The position numbers and the translations under genes are program-made. A stretch of 64,000 nucleotides of DNA from positions 22,152 to 86,151 of the forward strand of contig CAZPGY010000010.1 in the NCBI GenBank assembly GCA_964586655.1, given 5' to 3'. The notes under the pieces are model-generated. The model had not been told where the DNA came from. It searched no databases and saw only the letters and a list, made by a program, of their open reading frames with translations. This DNA comes from JAJYSO01 sp964586655 (GTDB lineage Bacteria > Bacteroidota > Bacteroidia > Flavobacteriales > Flavobacteriaceae). Positions within the stretch are counted from its first letter, which is position 1. Every line of letters begins with the position of its first letter. Positions 42,934-51,267 of the stretch are shown in pieces.

Positions 42934-42960
42934 CAAACCCTAAATAAAAACCTATAATTT

Positions 42961-45228
42961 ATGGCATTTGATATTGATATGATTAAAGGGGTTTATGCCC
43001 GAGTTGCCGAGCGTGTGGATAAAGCACGCGAGATCACCGGAAAACCCTTGACGCATGCTGAAAAAATTCTTTATTCCCATCTTTCTGAAGGAGACATCAA
43101 AAAAGCGTATGAGCGCGGCAAAGATTATGTAGACTTTGCTCCCGACCGTATTGCTTGTCAGGACGCAACCGCACAAATGGCTTTGTTGCAATTTATGCAA
43201 GCCGGAAAAGACAAAGTGGCCGTTCCTACCACCGTACATTGTGACCACTTGATTCAGGCCAAACAAGGTGCTGAGCCGGATTTGATGAGTGCCAATCAAA
43301 CCAGTAGTGAGGTTTTTGAATTTTTGGGTGCTGTTTCCAATAAATATGGAATTGGTTTTTGGAAACCCGGAGCCGGAATTATTCACCAAGTGGTATTGGA
43401 AAACTATGCTTTCCCCGGCGGGATGATGATCGGAACCGACTCTCACACCGTCAATGCTGGTGGATTGGGTATGGTCGCCATTGGAGTGGGCGGTGCCGAT
43501 GCTGTCGATGTGATGGCCGGAATGCCCTGGGAGCTTAAATTCCCTAAGCAGATTGGTGTTAAACTAACCGGTAAATTGAGCGGATGGACCGCAGCAAAAG
43601 ACGTTATCCTTAAAGTGGCTGAAATCTTAACCGCTAAAGGAGGAACCGGCGCCATTATCGAATACTTTGGTCCGGGTGCCCGTTCATTGTCTTGTACCGG
43701 AAAAGGAACCATTTGTAATATGGGAGCCGAGGTAGGCGCTACCTGCTCAACCTTTGGTTATGATGAATCCATGGAGCGATTTTTACGCGCTACCAATCGA
43801 GATGATGTGGCAGATGCCGCTAATGAAGTGAGCTCATACCTTACTGCCGATCCGGAAGTTTACGAAAACCCTGAAGAATATTTTGATCAGGTAATTGAAA
43901 TAGACCTTTCAAAATTGCAACCTCACCTCAACGGACCTTTTACGCCAGACTTGGCCACTCCGGTGGGAGAAATGCACGACAAGGCCAAAGAAAACGATTG
44001 GCCCATTAATGTGGATTGGGGATTGATCGGTTCTTGTACCAACTCTTCTTATGAAGACATGACCCGCTCGGCTTCTATCGCTAAGCAGGCTTTGGATAAA
44101 AAACTCAAACCCAAATCCGACTTCGGAATTAATCCGGGTTCTCAGCAAATTCGATTCACAGCTGATAGAGATGGACTGTTGAAGATCTTTGAAGACTTGG
44201 ATGCTACCATCTTTACCAATGCTTGCGGCCCTTGTATTGGACAGTGGGAGCGTACTGATTTGGACGGAGATGAGAAAAATACGATTGTTCACTCTTTTAA
44301 TCGAAACTTCTCTAAACGCGCCGATGGAAATCCCAATACCCATGCGTTTGTCGCCTCGCCCGAAATGGTGGCCGCCATTGCTATTGCAGGACGACTGGAT
44401 TTTAATCCGATGACCGATACTTTGCTCAATGAAGACGGAGAAGAAGTGATGCTTGACGAACCCAGCGGTATTGAATTGCCACCAGACGGATTTGAAGTGG
44501 ACGACAATGGCTATGTCGAGCCTTTAAAAGACGGTAGTGGTGTTGAAATTTCCGTTTCCGAAGAAAGCGAGCGTTTGCAGTTGTTGACCCCTTTTGAGCC
44601 TTGGGACGGGAAAAACCTTACCGGAGCTAAATTGTTGTTGAAAGCAGAAGGAAAGTGCACCACCGACCACATTTCCATGGCCGGTCCTTGGTTGCGCTAT
44701 CGCGGTCACTTAGATAATATTTCTAACAACTGCTTCATTGGCGCCATCAATGCCTTTAATCATAAAGCCAATTTCGTCAAAAGTCAAATTGACGGTGAGT
44801 ATGACGGCGTACCCAATACGGCTCGTGCCTATAAAAAAGCCGGGATTCCAACTGTCGTGGTCGGCGATCACAACTATGGAGAAGGCTCTTCAAGAGAGCA
44901 TGCAGCCATGGAGCCTCGTCACCTTGGGGTTAAAGTGGTTTTGGCCAAATCATTTGCCAGAATTCACGAAACCAACCTGAAAAAACAAGGCTTGTTGGGA
45001 ATTACCTTTGATAATGAAGACGATTATGAATTGATTCAGGAAGATGATACGTTCAACTTTATCGACCTGAAAGACTTTGCACCCGATCGTCAGCTGACGG
45101 TGGAAATCGTTCACAAAGATGGCAGCAAAGACACTATTAAAGCCAATCACACCTACAATGAAAACCAGATTGAATGGTATAAAGAGGGGTCGGCTTTAAA
45201 TATGATTAAAAAGATGAATGCTGCTTAA
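42961..45228 (+). CDS. acn: Aconitate hydratase (mitochondrial-type)
   Basis: A 755-residue [4Fe-4S] TCA-cycle enzyme interconverting citrate and isocitrate. The cluster cysteines are visible in GSCTNSSYED and NACGPCIGQW. Other blocks are VPTTVHCDHLIQAKQG near the N-terminus, GTDSHTVNAGGLGMVAIGVGG and the swivel-domain GDHNYGEGSSREHAAMEPRHLG. Length and motifs match the eukaryotic mitochondrial ACO2 group, common in Bacteroidota, rather than E. coli AcnA or AcnB. It is monocistronic with a -7 box in front and a terminator behind. Confidence 0.97.
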   Translation: MAFDIDMIKGVYARVAERVDKAREITGKPLTHAEKILYSHLSEGDIKKAYERGKDYVDFAPDRIACQDATAQMALLQFMQAGKDKVAVPTTVHCDHLIQAKQGAEPDLMSANQTSSEVFEFLGAVSNKYGIGFWKPGAGIIHQVVLENYAFPGGMMIGTDSHTVNAGGLGMVAIGVGGADAVDVMAGMPWELKFPKQIGVKLTGKLSGWTAAKDVILKVAEILTAKGGTGAIIEYFGPGARSLSCTGKGTICNMGAEVGATCSTFGYDESMERFLRATNRDDVADAANEVSSYLTADPEVYENPEEYFDQVIEIDLSKLQPHLNGPFTPDLATPVGEMHDKAKENDWPINVDWGLIGSCTNSSYEDMTRSASIAKQALDKKLKPKSDFGINPGSQQIRFTADRDGLLKIFEDLDATIFTNACGPCIGQWERTDLDGDEKNTIVHSFNRNFSKRADGNPNTHAFVASPEMVAAIAIAGRLDFNPMTDTLLNEDGEEVMLDEPSGIELPPDGFEVDDNGYVEPLKDGSGVEISVSEESERLQLLTPFEPWDGKNLTGAKLLLKAEGKCTTDHISMAGPWLRYRGHLDNISNNCFIGAINAFNHKANFVKSQIDGEYDGVPNTARAYKKAGIPTVVVGDHNYGEGSSREHAAMEPRHLGVKVVLAKSFARIHETNLKKQGLLGITFDNEDDYELIQEDDTFNFIDLKDFAPDRQLTVEIVHKDGSKDTIKANHTYNENQIEWYKEGSALNMIKKMNAA

Positions 45229-45251
45229 AGGATAGCAATAAAAGGAAATGG

Positions 45252-45297
45252 AAAAGGCTGAAAGGGATTTTTCCCGATTAGCCTTTTTCTTTTTTTA
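45252..45297 (+). terminator. Rho-independent terminator of aconitase
   Basis: AAAAGGCT...AGCCTTTT with an inner AAGGGA/TCCC stem, followed by CTTTTTTT, 23 bases past the stop. Confidence 0.7.
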
Positions 45298-45455
45298 GCA
45301 GACTTTCAAAAATTTCATTAATTTGAGGTTGTGTAAAACGCATATTTCTTGATTTTTTGTGGTTATTAAATCAAAGATAATCATTGTGCGTTTTACACAC
45401 TTTTTAGGGATAGTATCTACTCCAGTAAAAAAGAACTATCTCTAACCCATCCATC

Positions 45456-45752
45456 ATGCACCCCCAACTAAGAAAAAATAACGCCCTGAACCTGCCCACC
45501 CAAATTACCGTGGCCGGAAACCAAGGCGGAATCATTAAATTTTACTACACCGCCACCGGCCAAAAAGTGCAAAAAACCGTGCGAAGCAATGCCGGCACCA
45601 CCACGACCCTTTATGACCACGGGTTTATTTATAAGAACGGGCAATTGCAGTTTTTTTCCCAACCCGAAGGCTATATCAAAGCCAATACCGATAGGAGTTT
45701 TACTTATGTTTTCCAATACAAAGACCACACTCCGACTCCGCTATTAATTTAA
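45456..45752 (+). pseudogene. Fragment of an RHS-repeat core protein
   Basis: A 98-codon open frame whose central part (from NLPTQITVAGNQGGIIKFYY to FTYVFQYKDH) is the region just before the RHS core of large Bacteroidota RHS/YD proteins. There the sequence normally goes on as YxYKDHLGNIRLSY. Here it changes after KDH into TPTPLLI and stops. The N-terminal repeats and the entire C-terminal core are missing, and there is no signal peptide. I read it as a remnant left by deletion or recombination. It lies alone between aconitase and an acidic-protein gene. A short expressed protein is possible but unlikely. Confidence 0.75.
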
Positions 45753-45893
45753 ATGATCAATAGGATAATAAAGAAAGAGAGCCTTCTCTTAAAAATGCAA
45801 TATTTTCTTCCGGCGGTTCGTCCTTTTTTGATCTGATTTCAGATAGCTGCGGAAATGATGTTACGCAGCGTTTGAAACAGAAATTATCGACCA

Positions 45894-46286
45894 TCAATTT
45901 TCTTCGGCATAATCCTTTAAGGACTCGTTGTATTCTTTAATCTCCTGCTTATTCATGGGGTTTTCCTCTTTTTTAATCAGGTTCATGAGGTAGAGCAGGC
46001 TTTTTTCGGAAACATAATTGTCTTCACTTTCCGTAATTTCAATAAATTCCTCATTTTCTGCGTCATAGATTTCGTCGTCAATGGGAATTGGAATGGCAAA
46101 GGTTTGGTGTTCTTCGATGTGTTCAGCAATCAGTCGGAGAGCCTTGGCCACGGTAGGGCGCTTTTCGGCAACAGCATAGGGTCTTAAGGCGATGAGGTCT
46201 TCCACCAGGGTGTTGGTTATAATGCCGTTGTGTTTTAAATCGTCAATGATCTTTTCAATGAGTTGATGTGCTTTTTTATCGGTCAA
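45894..46286 (-). CDS. Conserved-looking acidic protein of unknown function, divergent from a helicase gene
   Basis: A 130-residue, strongly acidic cytoplasmic protein. The N-terminal half is helical (KKAHQLIEKIIDDLKHNGI and TVAKALRLIAEHIEEHQ). A linker rich in Asp and Glu follows (DDEIYDAENEEFIEITESED). The C-terminus is helical again. I recognise no domain. It is transcribed divergently from the helicase gene. Each has a TATTTTTG box: 46321-46328 on the minus strand for this one. That arrangement is a hint of a functional link, but only a hint. Confidence 0.7.
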   Translation of the reverse strand: MTDKKAHQLIEKIIDDLKHNGIITNTLVEDLIALRPYAVAEKRPTVAKALRLIAEHIEEHQTFAIPIPIDDEIYDAENEEFIEITESEDNYVSEKSLLYLMNLIKKEENPMNKQEIKEYNESLKDYAEEN

Positions 46287-46448
46287 AACAATACTATTTT
46301 TGGATTAGATAGAAGTATTGCAAAAATAAGGTTTAAATAAAATTAATTCCACTAATCCATAAAAAATATAATTGGTCTTTATTAAGCAGATAAACAGCCA
46401 TTAAGCAGGTGTAATACAGGGATTTTATGTTCAATTAACATAAATAAA

Positions 46449-46480
46449 TTGCGCTAAACCTTTAATTCTGCTTATTTTTG
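46449..46480 (+). promoter_or_regulatory. Promoter of the helicase gene
   Basis: TTG at 46449-46451, 21 bases, then TATTTTTG at 46473-46480. It fixes the helicase start downstream, at 46523. Two ATTAAGCAG direct repeats (46381 and 46400, 19 bp apart) lie further up. Confidence 0.55.
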
Positions 46481-46522
46481 CAAAGTCTTTACGTGAAACT
46501 TGAAATAGAAGGGACCTATCTT

Positions 46523-48022
46523 ATGGCTGAAGTAACTGCTGAAAAGAAATTATACAATTACCAAGAAAGAGACTTACAGAAAATATTCAAATACCTCAAC
46601 GAAGCACCGGATAACTATAATTTGTTATACCAATTGCCTACCGGAGGGGGGAAAACCGTTGTGTTTTCTGAAATTGTCAGACGCTATCTCGAGCAAACCG
46701 ATAAAAAAGTAATGGTACTGACTCATCGTATTGAGCTGTGTCGTCAAACTTCTGCTATTTTGGAAGGCTTTGGTGTGCATAATAAAATCATCAATAGCAA
46801 AGTGAAGACCTTGCCAAAAGACAATGAATATCAATGTTTTGTGGCGATGGTAGAAACCTTAAACAATCGACTGAACGACGAAATGCTTGAGGTGTCCAAT
46901 GTGGGCTTAGTAATTATTGATGAGGCACACTACAACTCGTTTACTAAGCTGTTTAAGTATTTTAAAGATTCTTTTATTTTAGGAGTTACCGCCACGCCTT
47001 TGAGTTCTAATATCAAGCTGCCGATGAATGACAATTACCAAGAACTGATTGTGGGTAATTCGATTTCTTGGTTGATTGAAAACGATTTTTTAGCCAAAGC
47101 CAATACCTATAGCTATAATGTGAGGCTGAGCTCTCTGCAAATAGGAATTAATGGAGATTATACCGTAAAGTCCTCTGAAGACCTGTACACCGATATGAAC
47201 ATGCAAAACAAGCTCTTGCATGCTTATGAAGAGAAGTGTAAAGGCAAAAAGACCTTGATTTTTAACAACGGGATCAATACTTCTTGGTTTGTGTATCAAA
47301 CTTTTAAAGAAGCCGGATATGAAATTCGACACTTAGACAATACCCACAGCAAGCAAGAGCGAGAGAATATTTTGAAATGGTTTGATGAAAAGCCGGATGC
47401 CATTCTGACTTCGGTTAGTATCTTGACCACCGGATTTGACTCTCCCGATGTGCGTAATATTATTTTGAATCGGGCTACAAAATCGCTGACCCTCTATTAT
47501 CAAATGATTGGACGGGGGTCTCGACGCTTACCGGATAAAGACGAATTCAATATCATAGACTTAGGAAACAATGTGGCTCGTTTTGGGCTTTGGGACGCAC
47601 CGGTAGATTGGCAACTGATTTTTAAAAATCCGGACTACTTCCTGGAGAATATTATCGATGATGAGGATATTGAAAAGGAATTTGTCTATGAGATGCCCGA
47701 TGAAGTCAGAGCCTTGTTCAAAAATTCGGAAACGGTTACTTTTGATATTAAAAAGGCCTACAACGAGGCGGTCGACAACGGCCGAAAATCAAAGGAAGTA
47801 TTGGAGGAGTCTATAGAGCAACACGCACAAATGTGTTATGAAAACAGCGAAGATGTCTTTGATGCCCGAATCTTGGCCAAAGAATTAAAGGACGATATCC
47901 GTGATCGCGTACGCCGATACTCCAATTGTATCATCAATAACACTAAGAATTATCGCAATTGGTTGTTTGAAGATTACTACCGCAAACTGCGTCTGCGACT
48001 TACCGAAATGTTTAGAGACTAA
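46523..48022 (+). CDS. DEAD/DEAH-box superfamily 2 helicase (RadD-like)
   Basis: A 499-residue SF2 helicase. The Walker A motif GGGKT is at residues 41-45, motif Ia is MVLTHRIELCRQ, the Walker B motif DEAH is at 133-136, motif III is GVTATP and motif VI is YQMIGRGSR. No nuclease or zinc-ribbon domain is fused. I start it at 46523 because an in-frame TTG 45 bases upstream overlaps the TATTTTTG promoter box. Related proteins act in DNA repair or recombination (RadD/YejH) or in phage defence. No accompanying nuclease or methylase supports defence here, so a housekeeping repair role is more likely. Confidence 0.9.
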   Translation: MAEVTAEKKLYNYQERDLQKIFKYLNEAPDNYNLLYQLPTGGGKTVVFSEIVRRYLEQTDKKVMVLTHRIELCRQTSAILEGFGVHNKIINSKVKTLPKDNEYQCFVAMVETLNNRLNDEMLEVSNVGLVIIDEAHYNSFTKLFKYFKDSFILGVTATPLSSNIKLPMNDNYQELIVGNSISWLIENDFLAKANTYSYNVRLSSLQIGINGDYTVKSSEDLYTDMNMQNKLLHAYEEKCKGKKTLIFNNGINTSWFVYQTFKEAGYEIRHLDNTHSKQERENILKWFDEKPDAILTSVSILTTGFDSPDVRNIILNRATKSLTLYYQMIGRGSRRLPDKDEFNIIDLGNNVARFGLWDAPVDWQLIFKNPDYFLENIIDDEDIEKEFVYEMPDEVRALFKNSETVTFDIKKAYNEAVDNGRKSKEVLEESIEQHAQMCYENSEDVFDARILAKELKDDIRDRVRRYSNCIINNTKNYRNWLFEDYYRKLRLRLTEMFRD

Positions 48023-48067
48023 GAGAAAAAGAATAAAAATTCAAAGGAGCAGCAGGGCTTTTGGGTG

Positions 48068-50533
48068 TTATTCTACTTCATAAATCAAGATGCTGTCATC
48101 CTCTCCTTTGACGATTAGCTCGGGACCCCCGCGATGATCCATGTCTTTAAGGTCAATTGCCGAATTTCCATACACTGGAAATCCGGGTAATAATTGGGCC
48201 TTTTGGTCAAAGAGGTATACCTTGTGCGCTTGGGTGTCGGTGGTAGCGATGTAAGCTTGCTCTCCAATCATAAAAATTTGCGGCTTTGTGAAAATTCCAT
48301 AACTCAAAGTAGCGGTATTGCCGTTGATGGATATTTTATTTCCGGAAAGGCTGACCAAGATATGCGCTGTTGCTGCAATTTGATGATGCGTTTCAAGGTT
48401 GAGGTCTTTTTTGGACAAGTCTCCGTTTTCATTGATTTGTAACAGCTCCCCGTTGGCATTGGTCGAGGTAAATTGATCTTGATAGAGGTACCATGAATTG
48501 TCAGAAAAAGCAATTTTATGCTTGACCGGAATTCGGGTTTCTCCGCGGACATTTAATAAATGCAACTGCCCCGAAGCTTCTTGCAAGACGATATAGTCTT
48601 TCGTTCCGATGCGGAAGTGTTTGGGCGCATAGCGGATACGAGATTTGGCAGCTTCAAATTCAAAACCTTTCACCGGATCCAAGTGTTTGTCCAGCATCTT
48701 CAGGTGTCGCCCTTGTGTAATTAAAAACCGAAATCTTCCGCTGTCATAATAATCAAAAATAGCCAAAGGCTCGGTGATGGTGCGTTCAAATTCCTGGTCA
48801 AAAGGGGCAACAATATTTCCCTCCCGATCAATAATGTAAAAGGTGTGAGGCGTAACAAAAGCCATTTGGATTCGATGATTTTGATAGATGTCGATTTCCT
48901 GGATGTCGCCTAAAATGGGGCCGTCGAGTGCTTGTGTCCAACGCAGTTTTCCGTTTTCATTGAAGACATAAAGGCTGTCTGATTCTCCTTGTACAACAAT
49001 ATCGTAATGCTGGGTGTTCCAGTTGACAAAAAACCAGGGGCCGTTTGCAACTTTTTCTCCCAGCTTAAGGCTGCCAACTTGTATGCCGCCATGCTGTTTT
49101 TTACTGGGTTTGACAGCAGCAAAAACACCGTTGATATAGGTGAAATTTCCGTGATCGATAAATTGAAGCGATTCATAGTTATAGTCTGACAGCGCTGCCG
49201 ATGCATACTTGTCACGAAGATCGGGTTTTACCTTGTCGGCAATATAAGAACGTAGATTTTTGGAAATGCCCACGAAGAGTATAGAAGATTCTTCGCTCAG
49301 GTAGGCGGCAGTTTCTTTATAAGATTGGCGTGCGGTTAGAACCGTTTTATTTTGTGTGTTGGCAATGATGTACTCCAGTGTTTTCAGGTCTTGTGCGAAA
49401 ACAAAAAATGATTCGATTTGGGTATAAAATTTAAGGCCTTTTAATTTTACTAAAGGATGGAGGGCCTGATAAAAGTAATCGGGTTTTGAAAAAGAATAAA
49501 TCTTGTGGTTGCGGTGAGTTTCCAGTAAGTCGCCCTGCTGTTGTAAGATGCTTTTGGTTTCTTTGAGATTGACCGATCGAAGTGCTAAGGCTGTAGTGGC
49601 ATGAGTATAGATTTCTCCGATTTCTGCAATCGCTTTTAGCAGTTCCAATTTGGGTTCGGAGCCACTGCGTTTGCGTAAAAAAGAAAGGTTTTCTTTAAGT
49701 TGTGAAAGCTCGTCATACGTAAAGCTATAAAACCCAATTGCGCCCACAGGGGTGATGTGGGCTATTTTGTTGGGGTTCTTGCCGACGTTTTGAAACAGCC
49801 CCAACACTTGTCCTCTTTGCGGAAGGGTGATTCCGCTGATTTGAATGCTTTGGTCGTTAATGTTGAGGTCCAAGGCTGTCCAATTGGAGAAATTGCTTAA
49901 GAAGGCAGCTGAGCCTTTGGGGAGAAGTGCGCCCAATAATTTTTTAAACTCCGGCGGATTAATGAATAGTGCATCCTTTTCCCGATCGCTTGTTTCGTAA
50001 ACCTTTTGAAGGCTTTTGTTGGGCGGGATGTGCTTTCCGGACAACCGAATTACATTTTCTACCACCAACTTAGCGTCTCCAAAAACAAATAAATCCCGAA
50101 GTTTGGCTCCGTAAATTAACTTGTCGTTTAGGGTGTATTTTTTTATTTTCTGTCCGTTGTATAAATAGCCCTCAATGGTTTTGTACCCTATAGAATCCAA
50201 TAGATTTGGTGTGATGGGCGTGATGAGTGTGGTAGAGAAATCATTGCGTCCAATGACAGAAAAACACAAGAGGCTTTCTCCTGAAAGTTTAAGTTTTGCG
50301 AGCGGAGCGTAAGCAGATTTGAAAAAACTGAAAAGCGGAAGCTCGGGATTGTTCTTGATAAAAGTATTGCTGGATAAGCTTTGGGCCAATTCAGAGAAAT
50401 CATCAGTTTTGAGCACGGCCGCTGTTTGAGAAGGAACCAGGCTGAGCAGATTTGATTTCTTTTTGGGAGCCGGTTCACAGGCCATTAGCAGGAGCAGAAA
50501 GAGACAAGTTATATAAAAAAATGATTTTTTCAT
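48068..50533 (-). CDS. Large lipoprotein of unknown function, C-terminal beta-propeller-like
   Basis: An 821-residue protein with a lipobox ending at Cys19 (LLLMACEPAP). The N-terminal 450 residues alternate helices and strands and start SLVPSQTAAVLKTDDFSELA, resembling proteins that score subunit stability (DUF3352-like), but I am not sure of that. The C-terminal 350 residues repeat a strand pattern with Gly-Asp turns (ESDSLYVFNENGKLRWTQAL, FYIIDREGNIVAPF, VYLFDQKAQLLPGFPVYG) that suggests a propeller. I chose the ATG at 50533 over one 27 bases upstream because a TATTTTTG box (50550-50557, minus strand) overlaps the longer start. It is convergent with the helicase gene. Confidence 0.8.
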   Translation of the reverse strand: MKKSFFYITCLFLLLLMACEPAPKKKSNLLSLVPSQTAAVLKTDDFSELAQSLSSNTFIKNNPELPLFSFFKSAYAPLAKLKLSGESLLCFSVIGRNDFSTTLITPITPNLLDSIGYKTIEGYLYNGQKIKKYTLNDKLIYGAKLRDLFVFGDAKLVVENVIRLSGKHIPPNKSLQKVYETSDREKDALFINPPEFKKLLGALLPKGSAAFLSNFSNWTALDLNINDQSIQISGITLPQRGQVLGLFQNVGKNPNKIAHITPVGAIGFYSFTYDELSQLKENLSFLRKRSGSEPKLELLKAIAEIGEIYTHATTALALRSVNLKETKSILQQQGDLLETHRNHKIYSFSKPDYFYQALHPLVKLKGLKFYTQIESFFVFAQDLKTLEYIIANTQNKTVLTARQSYKETAAYLSEESSILFVGISKNLRSYIADKVKPDLRDKYASAALSDYNYESLQFIDHGNFTYINGVFAAVKPSKKQHGGIQVGSLKLGEKVANGPWFFVNWNTQHYDIVVQGESDSLYVFNENGKLRWTQALDGPILGDIQEIDIYQNHRIQMAFVTPHTFYIIDREGNIVAPFDQEFERTITEPLAIFDYYDSGRFRFLITQGRHLKMLDKHLDPVKGFEFEAAKSRIRYAPKHFRIGTKDYIVLQEASGQLHLLNVRGETRIPVKHKIAFSDNSWYLYQDQFTSTNANGELLQINENGDLSKKDLNLETHHQIAATAHILVSLSGNKISINGNTATLSYGIFTKPQIFMIGEQAYIATTDTQAHKVYLFDQKAQLLPGFPVYGNSAIDLKDMDHRGGPELIVKGEDDSILIYEVE

Positions 50534-50854
50534 AAGGCTTAACTTAAGGCAAAAATACATAAAATTTTTGCATTGAAAATTTTACAAAAACGCAATAAAA
50601 AAATTGGGCGCTCTTGAAATGAATTTAATTCATCTAAAAAGTCTTCAAAATAAATCCAAGCAATAGGAATGCTCCGCAGTCCAAATTTGAACCTTTATAT
50701 TTTGTTTATACCATTAATTCCTTGATAATCTGCCAACTATTTAATCATTCCTCAATTTGCGGTGAATTTCGGGTTAAATAACATAGCGCCATAAAAAAAA
50801 CCTCTTGCAAGATAGCAAGAGGCTTGTCTTATTAAAAGCTTATGAAAAAAACGT
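50534..50854. other. Intergenic region between the lipoprotein and rpsT
   Basis: Contains the lipoprotein's -7 box (50550-50557), a 7-1-7 palindrome ATGAATTTAATTCAT at 50619-50633, and the rpsT terminator. The stretch GGCGCTCTTGAAAT (50607-50620) followed by CTAAAAAG also occurs at 2101-2131. No gene seen. Confidence 0.55.
50793..50822 (-). terminator. Rho-independent terminator of rpsT
   Basis: On the minus strand CCTCTTGC/GCAAGAGG with a 6-base loop and eight Ts following, 32 bases past the rpsT stop. Confidence 0.8.
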
Positions 50855-51106
50855 TTACAGGGTGTTCATGTATCGCGCCAGCTCAGACTTTAAGTTTGCT
50901 GCTTTATTCTTGTGGATGATGTTCTTTTTGACCAGCTTGTCAATTTTAGACACCACCTCAGGGAATAATTTTTCTGCCTCCTGCTTGCTTGCTGCTTGCT
51001 TAAACTTCTTGATGGCAGTTCTTGCAGTTTTGTGCTGATAACGGTTGCGAAGACGACGAGTTTCGTTGCTTCGAATGCGTTTTAATGCTGATTTGTGATT
51101 AGCCAT
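50855..51106 (-). CDS. rpsT: 30S ribosomal protein S20
   Basis: An 83-residue, lysine/arginine-rich small-subunit protein. It opens with the diagnostic MANHKSALKRIRSNETRRLRN and ends in a helical KNIIHKNKAANLKSELARYM segment. S20 binds 16S rRNA near helices 9 and 44. The gene lies 24 bases after the tRNA-Glu gene in the same direction, so both probably come from one transcript. Confidence 0.97.
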   Translation of the reverse strand: MANHKSALKRIRSNETRRLRNRYQHKTARTAIKKFKQAASKQEAEKLFPEVVSKIDKLVKKNIIHKNKAANLKSELARYMNTL

Positions 51107-51130
51107 AGCTTTTATTGAATTTTCATGTTG

Positions 51131-51202
51131 TAGTCCGTAGGGGAATCGAACCCCTGTTACCAGGATGAAAACCTGGCGTCCTAACCACTAGACGAACGGA
51201 CC
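51131..51202 (-). tRNA. tRNA-Glu (anticodon TTC)
   Basis: On the minus strand a 72-base cloverleaf: 7-bp acceptor stem (GGTCCGT/ACGGACT, first pair G-U), D arm with GTCTAGTGGTTAGGAC, anticodon arm CCAGG-TTTTCAT-CCTGG, and T arm AGGGG-TTCGATT-CCCCT. The discriminator base is A, and CCA is not encoded. The anticodon TTC reads GAA/GAG. Confidence 0.95.
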
Positions 51203-51220
51203 AATTGCAAATTGCGGATG

Positions 51221-51251
51221 CAAAAATAGAACTTATTTTAAATACCACAAA
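51221..51251 (-). promoter_or_regulatory. Promoter of the tRNA-Glu/rpsT unit
   Basis: Minus strand: TTTG, 19-base spacer, TATTTTTG, an excellent Bacteroidota match, ending 18 bases before the first tRNA base. Confidence 0.7.
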
Positions 51252-51267
51252 CTTTATCGAGATTTTT

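Noticed and set aside
45228..48022. The helicase as part of a phage-defence island
   Set aside because: No nuclease, methylase, toxin or integrase is near. The surroundings are housekeeping genes and an RHS scrap, so defence is not supported.
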